The notes below the pieces were generated by a model. The model saw only the letters and a list, made by a program, of their open reading frames with translations. It had not been told where the DNA came from and searched no databases. Source: Quercus robur (taxonomy: Eukaryota > Streptophyta > Magnoliopsida > Fagales > Fagaceae). From it: a stretch of 64,000 bases of DNA. Shown here piece after piece: positions 26,589-37,217 of the stretch (the first letter of the stretch is position 1; the number at the start of each line of letters is the position of its first letter). A program made the position numbers and the translations under genes. The DNA lies in NCBI RefSeq assembly GCF_932294415.1, contig NC_065544.1, positions 23,101,351 to 23,165,350 on the forward strand, written 5' to 3'.

Positions 26589-26952
26589 TGATAAGAATAA
26601 AGACTGTGTATGGTTCTGGTGGTTAGAGTAATGCTGATGTGGCAATAATTAGCTGTCAAGTTAGTTAATGTGCAGTTAGCTGTTATGTGCCGTTAGTTGT
26701 TGTGCTGTGCAATTAGTTGTTGTGTTGAGGCAAGTTAGTTATTGGTAGTTAAGATTGGGAATGTATTGTAATTAGCTAGTACCTATAAAAGGGGAAAACA
26801 AGAATGTAGAGTCAGCTTTTGGAATGAATACAGAATTTTTCTTAATATCCTCTCCCTAATTCTCTTCTCTCCTAATCTCTCTATTCTTCCTTATCTCTGG
26901 AAACTTTGTTCTTCTTTTTTTAATTTTCTTAAGAACTTTTTAATTCCCATCA
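26589..26952 (+). repeat. 3' LTR of the Ty3 fossil
   Basis: Direct repeat of the 5' LTR. It is ~36 bp longer because of a local expansion of GTTAGTTGTT-type repeats near its start. It ends CCCATCA. Confidence 0.92.
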
Positions 26953-27931
26953 ATCATATTCGTAATTCGTAAGTATTTATAATGACATAAATATGGTATT
27001 CATTACTTTTCTTTCTTTATTTTGAGAGAAAGTTACAAGTACTCATATATTAAGGCATGTGTAGTTTGATCTATGGGAAAGTGAGTCACTTTTTGTGATT
27101 TTCTTTAAGTTTATAAAATTTAATGGAATACTTCTTAAATTTATACTTAAATGGTAAATAAATCACCTTTACAAGAATAGAGTTTCGACATCACTTGTGC
27201 TCCGAAGAAGATTCAATGGATGTTCTGAAATATCAACTTCTTTCTTGTATTTCAAACAATTGATCATATTGAATATCTTCATCCCTATAACTTCGTCTTC
27301 ACTTGAGTTATCTAATAAGCTTAACAATTTTATTTTTTTCAATTCCTTGATACATTTTTTAAAAAATTCCTTTACAATTGGATCTACAATGTCCAACTTT
27401 TTGACACTTTTAACATATTGCTGATTTCTTCTTCGTCTCTTTTATTGTATTTCTATAGGGTTCTTTTATCATTTTGACTCTGATATCAAGTCATACCCAT
27501 CTCCAAAGTCCATACTGAATCTTGGGAATCGTTAAAATCATCTAATTTAAGGCATACACATCCCTTATCAGTGGAGATAAAAAAGTTCAAGAGTAATCAA
27601 CAAAGTTTCGAAAGCATACTCTTTTAAAGGATGTGTGAATGAAAAAGAAAAACTATTAACCACCATACATTTACCAAATATTTACTTTTGACCAGAAAAT
27701 TCCAAAGGAAGGGAAAAAAAAAAAAAAAAAAAAACATCCACAACATTAAATGCAAGAACTTGAGTCAACCACTTTTTAATGAATTGAAATGACAAACATG
27801 CATGAAATATCAAACCAACTCTCAGAGTGAGAGAATGACAAAATGCATTAGTATTACCAGAAAACAAACATTACCATGTAAAACTACCAAAAACTTAGAA
27901 CTGAAGACCTTCACCAAATCTCATATCCTGC
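26953..27931. other. intergenic DNA with one unrecognised short ORF
   Basis: A minus-strand open frame at 27169-27396 encodes a charged, Lys/Leu-rich 75-aa peptide (EFFKKCIKELKKIKLLSLLD...) that I do not recognise. It could be a decayed exon or chance. A poly-A run lies near 27714-27734. Nothing else is supportable. Confidence 0.35.
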
Positions 27932-29663
27932 CTATGCAGCAGAAGATGGCTTAGAAGCAGCAAAAAGCTTGGATCTCCTTTCTGCTAAGCTCCCACTACG
28001 ACGTTCTCACTGCTCCTTCGTGGCAAGAAGTTTCTGATAGTCAGCTGCAACTGCTTTGGACTTTGCGACTCTTCTCTTCTCCTCTGTAATCCTAGTACAC
28101 TTCCTCTGGAGTGTCAATGGAGTCACCAACCTATGTATCTTTGGAGCTTTACTGACTTCCTTCCCTGCCAACCAAATCAATAGTTATAGTTATTTACAGT
28201 CATATCAACTATGATTCTAACTACCAACCCTCAGCCCCCTTCTCAACTCCCCTCCACTCCTAACTTCCATCCCTTAGCAACTTTAACAAGAATGTTGGTA
28301 TATTAGTCAAGAAAACTTTCCGATAGCACAATGACTATTGCAACCAATCACTTCTCACAATAATCAAGTAGATTTCAAGGTGACTCATAATTTATGCCTA
28401 CATAAGGGAGAACTAATTGCCATTGGGAATATAAATAGGCAAGGCTTCATTATTTTACACGTTATTTAGCCTCAAGGCAATATAAAACTCACTAAAAAGA
28501 GACATCAAAATCATTTCCCATAGCCAAAATACTTAATTTATAATTAAAAAAATAAAATAAAATAAGATTTCTTCAGACTAAAATCATCTGCACATGTCTA
28601 GCATTGGTTAGATTAATTTTTGTGTTAAAGGCCTAAAATATTAAATAAAGAATAAAATAAAGCAGCAACTAAGCCAAAGAAATATTAATTAATTAATATA
28701 TACATATATATATATATCTATGTATGTATATTTAAAATTAGGCAAGCCACTGTACCAGCTTTTGTTGTGAAGGTTTGACAGTAGGTGTTCACATATTTCC
28801 GCACATCATCCTCCTTGGAGTGGTTGAAAAGCTTGCGAATCTTGGGTGCCCTCTTTGGACCCCTCATCCTTGGTTTTTCAGTATCAGTTAATCCAAGCAG
28901 ATCATTCTCACCCTTCTTCACAATAACCAAGTTCAAAACAGAGATATCTTAACTAACAATGCATTCATGAACTAACTTCCTCCTCTCTCCATTGCATCTT
29001 CCATAACCACGGAAGCACGGGGTGCCTGTATAAATAAAAGGTAATGTTATAATTCCTTTGAGCGAAAGTGAAATGGCAACACAAGCTAAGCCAACAGAAA
29101 GTTGAGCTAATAAGGCTTCTGAAGGCCCATATGGAGAAAAACAAATGAGGGAGCAATAAGAGACCAATTACAAGACATCAATCCTTTCAAATTTAAAACC
29201 CAATTCAAGGCAAAGTCATGTCATTAAACAATAAAATCATCACATAAAATAAAAAAGAAAGGTCGCAACCAAAAGATGAGTGAACAATAGCTCAAAAATG
29301 AATCTGTTATGGCAGGAGGGATGTTGAATACTCATTTCAAAAGCCATAATATATAAAAATGAGAATTAGATGCTATGCAAGACCATGAACATTTCACCCA
29401 CCCCTATTAAGCAAGAGACGAACACGACCGGGAGTCAGGACTCCCTGCTTCATTGGGAATCCTTGCTTGTCACAACCTCCCATGATTTTGAAACATAGCC
29501 CTTGAACTCCTGTCAAACAAAACATGTCTATTAAGGTGAATATATCAAAGATCTGTGTCACTGTGACGTACAAATACTAATCTAACAGGGTTAGGAAGAG
29601 CTTACCTCACCCAAAGAATCTCCACTGACTTCCTTTGAGATTCTCTTGTCAAAAAATGCCCAG
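27932..29663 (-). pseudogene. RPS6: 40S ribosomal protein S6 (eS6) pseudogene, introns retained
   Basis: Four exon-like blocks on the minus strand match eS6 in order: 29663-29606 (FFDKRISKEVSGDSLGE), 29509-29402 ([19 protein letters not shown]), 29025-28756 ([20 protein letters not shown]) and 28164-27932 ([10 protein letters not shown] and the Lys/Arg-rich tail). Splice signals and introns persist, so this is a duplicated locus, not a processed copy. It is broken: block 2 lacks one T after GGCTATG (frameshift), block 3 has TAA where Ser-Pro-Asp is expected in CIVSPDL, block 4 has TGA after KEQ with small deletions, and conserved Arg codons have changed (TYCQ for TYRR). The first coding exon is not found up to 30.87 kb. 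The functional gene makes a small-subunit protein phosphorylated in TOR signalling. Confidence 0.88.
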
Positions 29664-30875
29664 CTGTAAAAGAGTTTTACATAAGCAATCATAATCTTTC
29701 AGAAAGCATTCAATCACTTATGAAGATATCTTGAGAGAGCAATGAATTTCTATATACATCAAGTTCATTACTTCATATTACATGTCATTACACAAAGGTG
29801 GCAATATTTTGTCATTCATATGATGAAACCAAATAGTGCATAATCATGTCATTCACTTGGTAATAATAATGTTGACACAGATCCACTAATGAAATAAAGA
29901 TGCACGGTACATAGTCTTAATTTTCTTTCCCACTATTTGCAAAGAAAAGGCATTACATGTGACTAGGTAGGGGAAAAGGACCTTGTGTGAGACAAGTTGG
30001 CAAAGCCATTCCTGGCACTACCACATATCACAGAGAACTTGTTTAACCCAGCATGACTCGAATACATAATAAAAGGCTTAAAAAATACAACCCAACAAAG
30101 AATCTCAACCTCCAACTATTCAACAATTCGGAAAAATGAGGTCTATATCATATAAAAATTGAAGTTCTTGAAGAAAAGGACTCTAAACTGCATAATTAAT
30201 GTTACAATATATCACAAGCGACCATCAGTGACAAAAGGCGGGGTCTTCTTTTATTGAATTATAAAATAAAAAGATTTCGTACATGTGAATTCATTGCTTA
30301 AAGCAAATGGAACTCAAACATTATCTATACAAGCAGATGAAACTAAATAATTTCCCAGCAAAAAGAACGGGGAAAACAAAGATTCTCATAACAAAACAGT
30401 GTCAATAAATATAGGGTTTCAAATTTCAATATATTATTTTGGATTATCATCTAACATTCTGAAATTCCCTGACTGCTGAACTTACAAGAACCATTTGATT
30501 TGAACTAACAAATTTGAGACACAAGTGAAATGGCTAGAGATTAAAATAAAATATATAACAGATTTGGAATTCATAGAAATTTCGTAGAAAATTAATAATT
30601 TTCAATCCAACTCATTATTCACCTCAAATATATACAAATATTTCACAAATATTTAAACAATGAAAAAATAAACAAGATATCTACATAGAATGATAGAATA
30701 CAAAATTGATAAGGAGAGATCCTCTCCATCATTCACTATCCCTGGGTGCAATCAGTTGTGAGAAAAACACCAAAAGTCTCCACTAATATATCTGAATCTG
30801 GTGCCATGTTACCAACATGTGCATCTGTGAAATTCGGATTCCTCTGAAGTACCCAAAAGCCTAAAAAGGAAATTT
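29664..30875. other. intergenic DNA
   Basis: AT-rich sequence between the RPS6 relic and the UVSSA 3' end. I looked for the missing first RPS6 exon on the minus strand and did not find it. No repeat ends are visible. The stretch next to 30876 should include the UVSSA 3' UTR. Confidence 0.5.
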
Positions 30876-33317
30876 TCATTGCCATTGATTTGGGAAGGCT
30901 TCTCGGTAATTTGCATCTTCACCCAATGTGAGCTGCCTTGTTGTTGAATCCTTTGCCCGTGAATTCAAAAGCCTCTGAGCTATCCTATCTTTTGGTGTCA
31001 CTTTCTTGTGCAGCATGGATGAGAGCGTTTCCTTCTTGTTTCTGGCTGACGGTTTCTCACCATCAGTCACCCTCATATCTTCTCCAATAGATGCAGATCT
31101 TGAAGTTGATGTCAAGGCAGCGTCCCTTAGAACTGTTTCATTGTGCTCCCGAATTTTTGCAAGTTTTGCACGCTTCAGTGACTTTTTATCAATTTCTCTC
31201 TTATTTGCTACTTCTTTATCTCTCACACGAACATTCTTCACAGCTTGTTTTGCTAACTGCTCAATGGAATCAATCCCCAAATCAAGAGATATCTCTTCTT
31301 TTAAAGAGTTCTGATTGAGTGGCTTTCCTTCATCATCTCGAGGTATAATAGGTCCATGAAATGGACAAATTCTCAGGTCTCTTCTCTGACAAAGACCCCC
31401 TTTGCTCAAAGGAGCCCTGCAGGGTTGAATGTCAGTTTGCTGCTCTTCATAAAGAGTTGCATGTACATTCAGTTCGGGCATTTTCTCAGCTGGAATAACT
31501 GCGTCATAATCCACTCTACCCCAGTGACTTTCAAGCTCCAATCCCCGCTGGTTAGTCAAAACCTTCCTGTTTGAACCCCAGTTATCCAAGAAAGAACCCC
31601 AATTCATCACAGGAGCTTCAGCCAGAAGCTTACTTCTTAATGGGTCCAAATTGGTTTCAACGCCTTCAGCACTGAGAATCTCATTGTCATTACAATCTTT
31701 TTTACTGCTTTCAGGAGTTCTATTTTTGAACTTATTAGGTGTTACTTTCATGGAAAAAGCTTCATCTTGCTTATTGGGCACAGTAGATCTCTCACTCTCA
31801 AGTGATCCAATCTTACCCTCCTCCCAGAAATCATCTTCTTCTTCATCACGATTTGCAGTGTTTGGAAGAGCACAACCTGATTCTTCACACTTCTTCTTCA
31901 CTGATTTGAGACGATTTAGGATATCAATTAACTCCTTTAAAGCGGAATCTCTGAACCTGTTGTCTGCCACTTCAACCCTTAGAAGAACAGAGATCCATTC
32001 TTGAACTGCAGCCAAATGCTTTGTCTCTAGAAGCTTGTACAGCTCCCTTAATGCATCAAAAACCACTTTATTGTCACTGTTCTCGTGAACCTTTTCCCCT
32101 TCTTTTAAAGTGTTGAGACGGATTTGCAGCAGTTCAGAAGAACGAAACTCTTCGAAATATTCATCATCTGCAGGAGGCAGAGGCATAAATTCCTCATTTG
32201 TACGGACTATGTCTAAGCATTCCCCAATCTCGTCAATGGTAGACATGATCTCTTCCTTAATAGATGAGAAAATGTCCTTGAACATTTCAAATTTCTTTAG
32301 CAAAATCTCTCTTGACCGCCTTTCCCGTTCTGCTCTCTCCTGCTGAATCCGAGCTGCATTGGCCTGTAGATTAGGAAACTGCAACTTGAGGGTGTTTTTA
32401 AGGTAATCAAACCCTAATCTGAGCTGCCTGTAATGAATCCCAAAGGAAGAGTTCCACTTCTCCAAGAATTCGATTGCCTTAGAGCGCAAAATAGAAGCGA
32501 CAGCAGGAGGAGCTGGGAGAGGCAGAGTTCTTCTGAACCCAACACTCAAACTCAGCAACTGATCCAAGTTGTCAACAAGAATGCTTCTGAAAAGCTTTGA
32601 ACGCATGAACAGTTCGTCAATTATTAGGAGTGTTAGGTACCTTACCTGTACCAATCAAATATTGAAATTCAATTCATTACCAAAATGTTAAACTAAAACC
32701 CACTAATAAACCAACAAATCACCCCCTTCCCTAATAATCATCGTAAAAACGAAAGTGAAAAGAAACCCACATCAATAACAACAACAACAACAACCAAGAA
32801 GCTTTAGCCCCAAATTTTAAGGGCCAACTATGGATCATTTGGTAAGGATTGGCCACATAAATTATTTTCATTAATAGATTATGTATCTAATCTATTCTTT
32901 TCCTTAACAGATTATATAGCAAGGCCAGCCTAATCAGGGATGATACCTCACCTCAACATAAGTAAATATCAGAATTCAGAAAATTAATTTAAATCTATCT
33001 TAATCAAATTAAAACCGCCTGCAAGCTACTTGAGCATGTAATAATATAAATTCATTAAAATAATCAAATAAAAAGTAATATAAATTAGTGAGAAAAAAGA
33101 AAGAAAGAACAAAATAAAAACATACCTGAGAATGGTCGCGCTTCATGAGATCCAAAAGGGTATTGGCAGCAAGTCGTAGTTCCATATCCGAATAGCGGAC
33201 TACGGATTTTATGGCCTTAAGGAGACGTGGGTCCACCTCAGCAGCCGTGGAGTTGGTCGCCTTCTCTATCAGACTCAACACCTTCCCCCCTTTCTCTCTC
33301 CCCTCTTCCATTATCAT
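30876..33317 (-). CDS. UVSSA: UV-stimulated scaffold protein A homolog (transcription-coupled repair)
   Basis: Nuclear factor of transcription-coupled nucleotide excision repair; in animals UVSSA binds stalled RNA polymerase II and recruits TFIIH. Two coding exons, 33317-33126 (64 codons) and 32645-30876 (589 codons plus stop), are joined in phase across a CAG/GTATG donor and a TACAG acceptor, giving 653 aa. The N-terminus (about 1-140) is helical, as expected for the VHS/ENTH-like domain. A charged coiled-coil stretch follows (QQERAERERRSREILLKK). A conserved Cys/His cluster near residues 472-495 (C-X9-C-X7-C-X2-H, in CRAPLSKGGLC...CPFH) belongs to the C-terminal conserved region, followed by a Lys/Arg-rich segment. 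The first Met is used; a second lies two codons later. The gene starts 1.1 kb from the left end of the large MULE. Confidence 0.93.
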
Positions 33318-34446
33318 TTACTAGCCTAATACCCGGGGTAACCTTCTATTCAAAGAAACCACCTCTAGATAGATGCTAAGATTTGAAAATATCTGATCAA
33401 ATACACTAACATATTCCATAAAGTTTCAATTCCTATGAAAATCTAATGCCTTTATCTAAAATCTGAAATTCCCAGGAAGAGAGAGAGAGAATAGATACAG
33501 CAAGTTTATGGTATATTAATAAAAGTCCAATTCCATACAAACCAAGAAAAGAAGACATACTAGACTTCAACCAAAAGGTTCTCTCCATTCAGCATTGCAG
33601 TTAGCGGTGCTGCCATAATATAGAAATAGAAGTTAACAGGTGAAAGATGAACTTCAAGTAAACTTTAGGGATGAAAATAATTTATTTGCCTTTTTCCCAA
33701 AAAATTTTGAAAATTCAATATAAAACAAACAATTAGATCAAAAGGATTTCTTGAAATTTATTTCTTTTCTCTTATTATCGGCAAAAAAAAAAAAGAAAAA
33801 AAAAAAACATGAGACGCAAACAATATGAATTAAAAAAATCATTCAGAGGGGAAAAAACCCAAAAATAACATATAAAGACTAAAAGTATGACATATAAAAA
33901 CCCATGATTTCATGAAACTTTCGGCATGTAATAATAAAAAGATCTATTTGAAATTTTCATGAAATCATAAAGACTAAAAGAATCTTCAAACGATGTAACG
34001 ATCATTCTCTTGTGACTCTAAACTGCCTTGGTGGCAGAAATCTATGTGGGCATCTTTCCTACTTGTCAAAATAGGCCTTAATTATAGGATTTTACTATCT
34101 CTCAGCTTCTGCTTTTATATATATAGATATACGTATTCGATTTAACTGGGCATCTTTTCTAGCACTCAGTGTTAGGGTTTGCGATGTTGAACTGCAGGGA
34201 TTTCAAATTTTTTTTTTTTTTTGTCACATTAAAAATTTAGGAAAAATTAAATTTAAAAGAAAAAAAAAAAGCGTAGATGATGATGATGACGACGACGAAG
34301 GCTTTGGAGCACTGACCTTCATGTAGGATCAACTCCTGCTCTCGCCTTGGCAGAGTAGTTAGCCCATAGCGTGTGTGGGGGGAAAGACAAACAGAAACTA
34401 CGGTTTTTGAAGAGGGCCTTTTATAATATTGAAGTATATAATACGA
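33318..34446. other. UVSSA upstream region, up to the MULE target duplication
   Basis: Non-coding. It contains a short GA run (about 33478-33492), poly-A/T runs and a GAT/GAC-repeat patch at 34278-34302. A minus-strand AAG/GTCAGT donor near 34312 could end an upstream leader exon of UVSSA, but this is only a possibility. Confidence 0.4.
34437..34446 (+). repeat. left target-site duplication of the large MULE
   Basis: TATAATACGA, identical to 50396-50405. Nine to ten bases is the size Mutator-like elements generate. Confidence 0.85.
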
Positions 34447-34560
34447 GAGGTTTTGAGCAAAATAACCTCCTTCAGCCTTTCTATTTTGTAAGTTAGACAA
34501 CGTTTGAAACAATTTTTAAAAATAGCATCTCGAGTTTCAAAAAATCGAGATCCACTTAAA
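34447..34560 (+). repeat. left terminal region of the large MULE
   Basis: Pairs as an inverted repeat with about 50290-50395. Shared blocks are GAG..TTGAGC..AAATAAC..CTC at the tip and ATAGCATCTCGAGTTTC about 80 bases in. The conserved CTCGAGTTTC...GAAACTCGAG-type hairpin marks both ends. Confidence 0.75.
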
Positions 34561-34648
34561 AAACTCGACCTTCAAACACTCGCTTTCCGTTATTTTTTCC
34601 AACTGACGTGGACAATGTTGCCACCTAGATCTCGAGTTTTTGAGACTC

Positions 34649-35451
34649 GAGATCCTTGAATTTTTAAACAAATTTTATTTAAACAAATTTTATTTAATTT
34701 ATTTTGTGTACTAAATAAATTAAATAAAAATACAAAGATATCGAGTCTTAAAGACTCGAGATCCTTGAATTTTTAAACAAATTTTATTTAATTCATTTTG
34801 TGTACTAAATAAATTAAATAAAAATACAAAGATATCGAGTCTTAAAGACTCGAGATCCTTGAATTTTTAAACAAATTTTATTTAAACAAATTTTATTTAA
34901 TTCATTTTGTGTACTAAATAAATTAAATAAAAATACAAAGATATCGAGTCTTAAAGACTCGAGATCCTTGAATTTTTAAACAAATTTTATTTAATTCATT
35001 TTGTGTACTAAATAAATTAAATAAAAATACAAAGATATCGAGTCTTAAAGACTCGAGATCCTTGAATTTTTAAACAAATTTTATTTAATTCATTTTGTGT
35101 ACTAAATAAATTAAAAAAAAATACAAGGACATCGAGTCTTAAAGACTCGAGATCCTTGAATTTTTAAACAAATTTTATTTAATTCATTTTGTGTTCTAAA
35201 TAAATTAAATAAAAATACAAGGAGATCAAGTCTTAAAGACTCGAGATCCTTGAATTTTTAAACAAATTTTATTTAATTCATTTTGTGTACTAAATAAATT
35301 AAATAAAAATACAAGGATATCGAGTCTTAAAGACTCGAGATTCTTGAATTTTTAAACAAATTTTATTTAAACAAATTTTATTTAATTTATTTTGTGTACT
35401 AAATAAATTAAATAAAAATACAAGGATATCGAGTCTTAAAGACTCGAGATC
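34649..35451 (+). repeat. subterminal tandem array, eight units of 94 or 109 bp
   Basis: Copies of GAGATCCTTGAATTTTT start at 34649, 34758, 34852, 34961, 35055, 35149, 35243, 35337 and 35445. Spacings are 109, 94, 109, 94, 94, 94, 94 and 108 bp. The longer form carries a 15-bp duplication of AAACAAATTTTATTT. Each unit contains the hairpin CGAGTCTT-A-AAGACTCG. Arrays of this kind are known inside some Mutator ends, where they may bind transposase. Confidence 0.93.
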
Positions 35452-35559
35452 CTACCCACTACAGCACTTCACGTTCGTTTCACGTGTGTTGGTAAAAATG
35501 CAAGTAACTCGAGTCTTATAGACTCGAGTTCTACTGGGGGAAATTATTAAAACAGAACA

Positions 35560-35764
35560 CCCATTTTCACTCAGCCCGTATAACACACTTTCTAACATTC
35601 TACACAGCCTTCTCACCCAAAAACAGAGTATCCTCACTGAGTCTCTCAGCCTCACTAACTCTCACTCACCCATAACTTCTACACCACATTGCCTCTCACT
35701 CTCACTCTCACTCATCACACTGCCTCTCTCACTGCTCTTCCCTCTCAACAAATTGATATCTCAG
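35560..35764 (+). other. probable 5' UTR exon of the transposase gene
   Basis: A CT-rich leader (repeated CTCTCACTCTCACTC) ends at a consensus donor, CAG then GTAAGG, at 35765. The partner acceptor AACAG is at 36677, seven bases before the ATG at 36685. Exact transcription start unknown. Confidence 0.6.
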
Positions 35765-36684
35765 GTAAGGGTTTGCATAATTTGATTGTCATTGTAGTTG
35801 GGTATTAGTTGTCTATGGGTGTGGGTTAAAGAGTTTGACTAATTATTTTGTACATAGTTGACATAACTTAGTTAATTTACTTATATTGTGTGTTATAGAA
35901 GTTTGTTTTGTTAGTGTTAATTTTTTGAGTATTTATTTGCCCATTTTGTGTGTTACAATTTTTTTTGACTTTATTCATCATTATTTTGGGTATGAAATGG
36001 GTAGTGATTGAATGGAATGAATGGGTATCATAATATCTTAAAATGTAGTTACCTACAATACATGACTGTATAAGGAATTGGTCATTTTGGAAACGATTTG
36101 GTATTTGGAAATGACATTTGAGAATTATTTGATCTTTTTATGTTGATCATGTTAGTGGAAAACTAAGGCTTGTTTGAAAGCTAAGAAATATAAGTTTTAT
36201 TTAGAATTGTACGGACTATGGTAAAGGAATTAGGTGATATCATTTGTTTTCTGCCTTTGATGAAAATCTTAACATTGGAATTGTTATCATGACTGAGCCT
36301 TATGACTAATCATAAACAGTTTAGAGTAATGCTCATACCATGTTTGGTTCTTGTATTATGGTATATTACTTGCGAAGCGATGGTCTAAGGTTTTGAGTGT
36401 GGTAACTTATATTTCTGTACTAAAGTCTGGATCAGAACCATATGTTTACATAAGATCTACCTTAATTAGTTTGTTGAGTATCAATAGGCGACTCCAATGT
36501 TTTGCAACTAAGGTTGGGTGGTTATTGTTGTTGTCTGGACCTGTGGGCATGTACTGGTGAAATAACTGGATGGTTCGTTAGCTTTAATTGTCTGTGTGTG
36601 TTAGTTGATTAAATTGTGTTCTTGTTAAATTGTGTTCTTGTTATCAACTAACTAACATAGTAACTTGACTTGAACAGGTTCACA

Positions 36685-37181
36685 ATGCCTGAAATTGATA
36701 TAATCCTATACCACGGTGGTCCGCTTAAGAATGTCAATGCGAACAAGGGATTGCCATTTGAAGGGCCGGGTATAAAGACCTATTATACCCAAATTGATCG
36801 TAGGTTGAAGACCCTTGACGAATTGAAGAAGATTATCATGGAAGAGTTGTGTGAGAATCTTGCTATACACAACATACAAATTACTTATCGTATGCCAAAC
36901 GAAATCTTGAAGCATCGGATTAATTACAAGTATATGGTGATAGAAACAGACAAACATGTAAAGATCATGTTTGACAAGTTGGAAAGAATAGGTGAAGTAA
37001 CTAACATTGAGTTGTACATACAATTGGAGCCACGTGCAGTTTGGGAAGAGGATATCCAACAAACGACTACGAGCTTACAGGTTATGGTTCCAGATGCTCA
37101 ATATGAGTATTCTACACATGTAGAGGATGATTATGTTCATGCCGATGGTGATGTTCATGTTGATGGTGATGATGATGATGG

Positions 37182-37217
<36 letters not shown>

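Larger units (their letters stand above)
20393..26952 (+). mobile_element. Ty3/gypsy chromodomain LTR retrotransposon, broken fossil
   Basis: An LTR-bounded element read on the plus strand: 5' LTR, primer site, gag, protease, reverse transcriptase, RNase H, integrase, chromodomain, purine tract, 3' LTR. The LTRs begin TGATAAGA and end ATCA, and the flanking 5-mers AACAT and ATCAT are a near match for a target duplication. The order (RNase H before integrase) and the C-terminal chromodomain place it among Ty3 chromoviruses. By eye the LTRs differ at about 20 of 325 aligned bases (roughly 6%) plus one ~36-bp length difference, so it is old but not ancient. It is clearly non-functional, with well over ten breaks, and holds three later insertions (20942-21718, 23599-24063, 25433-25612). 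Confidence 0.93.

Noticed and set aside
34649-35451. CRISPR-like array
   Set aside because: The units are whole 94/109-bp tandem copies with no unique spacers, in a plant transposon end. It is a satellite-type array.
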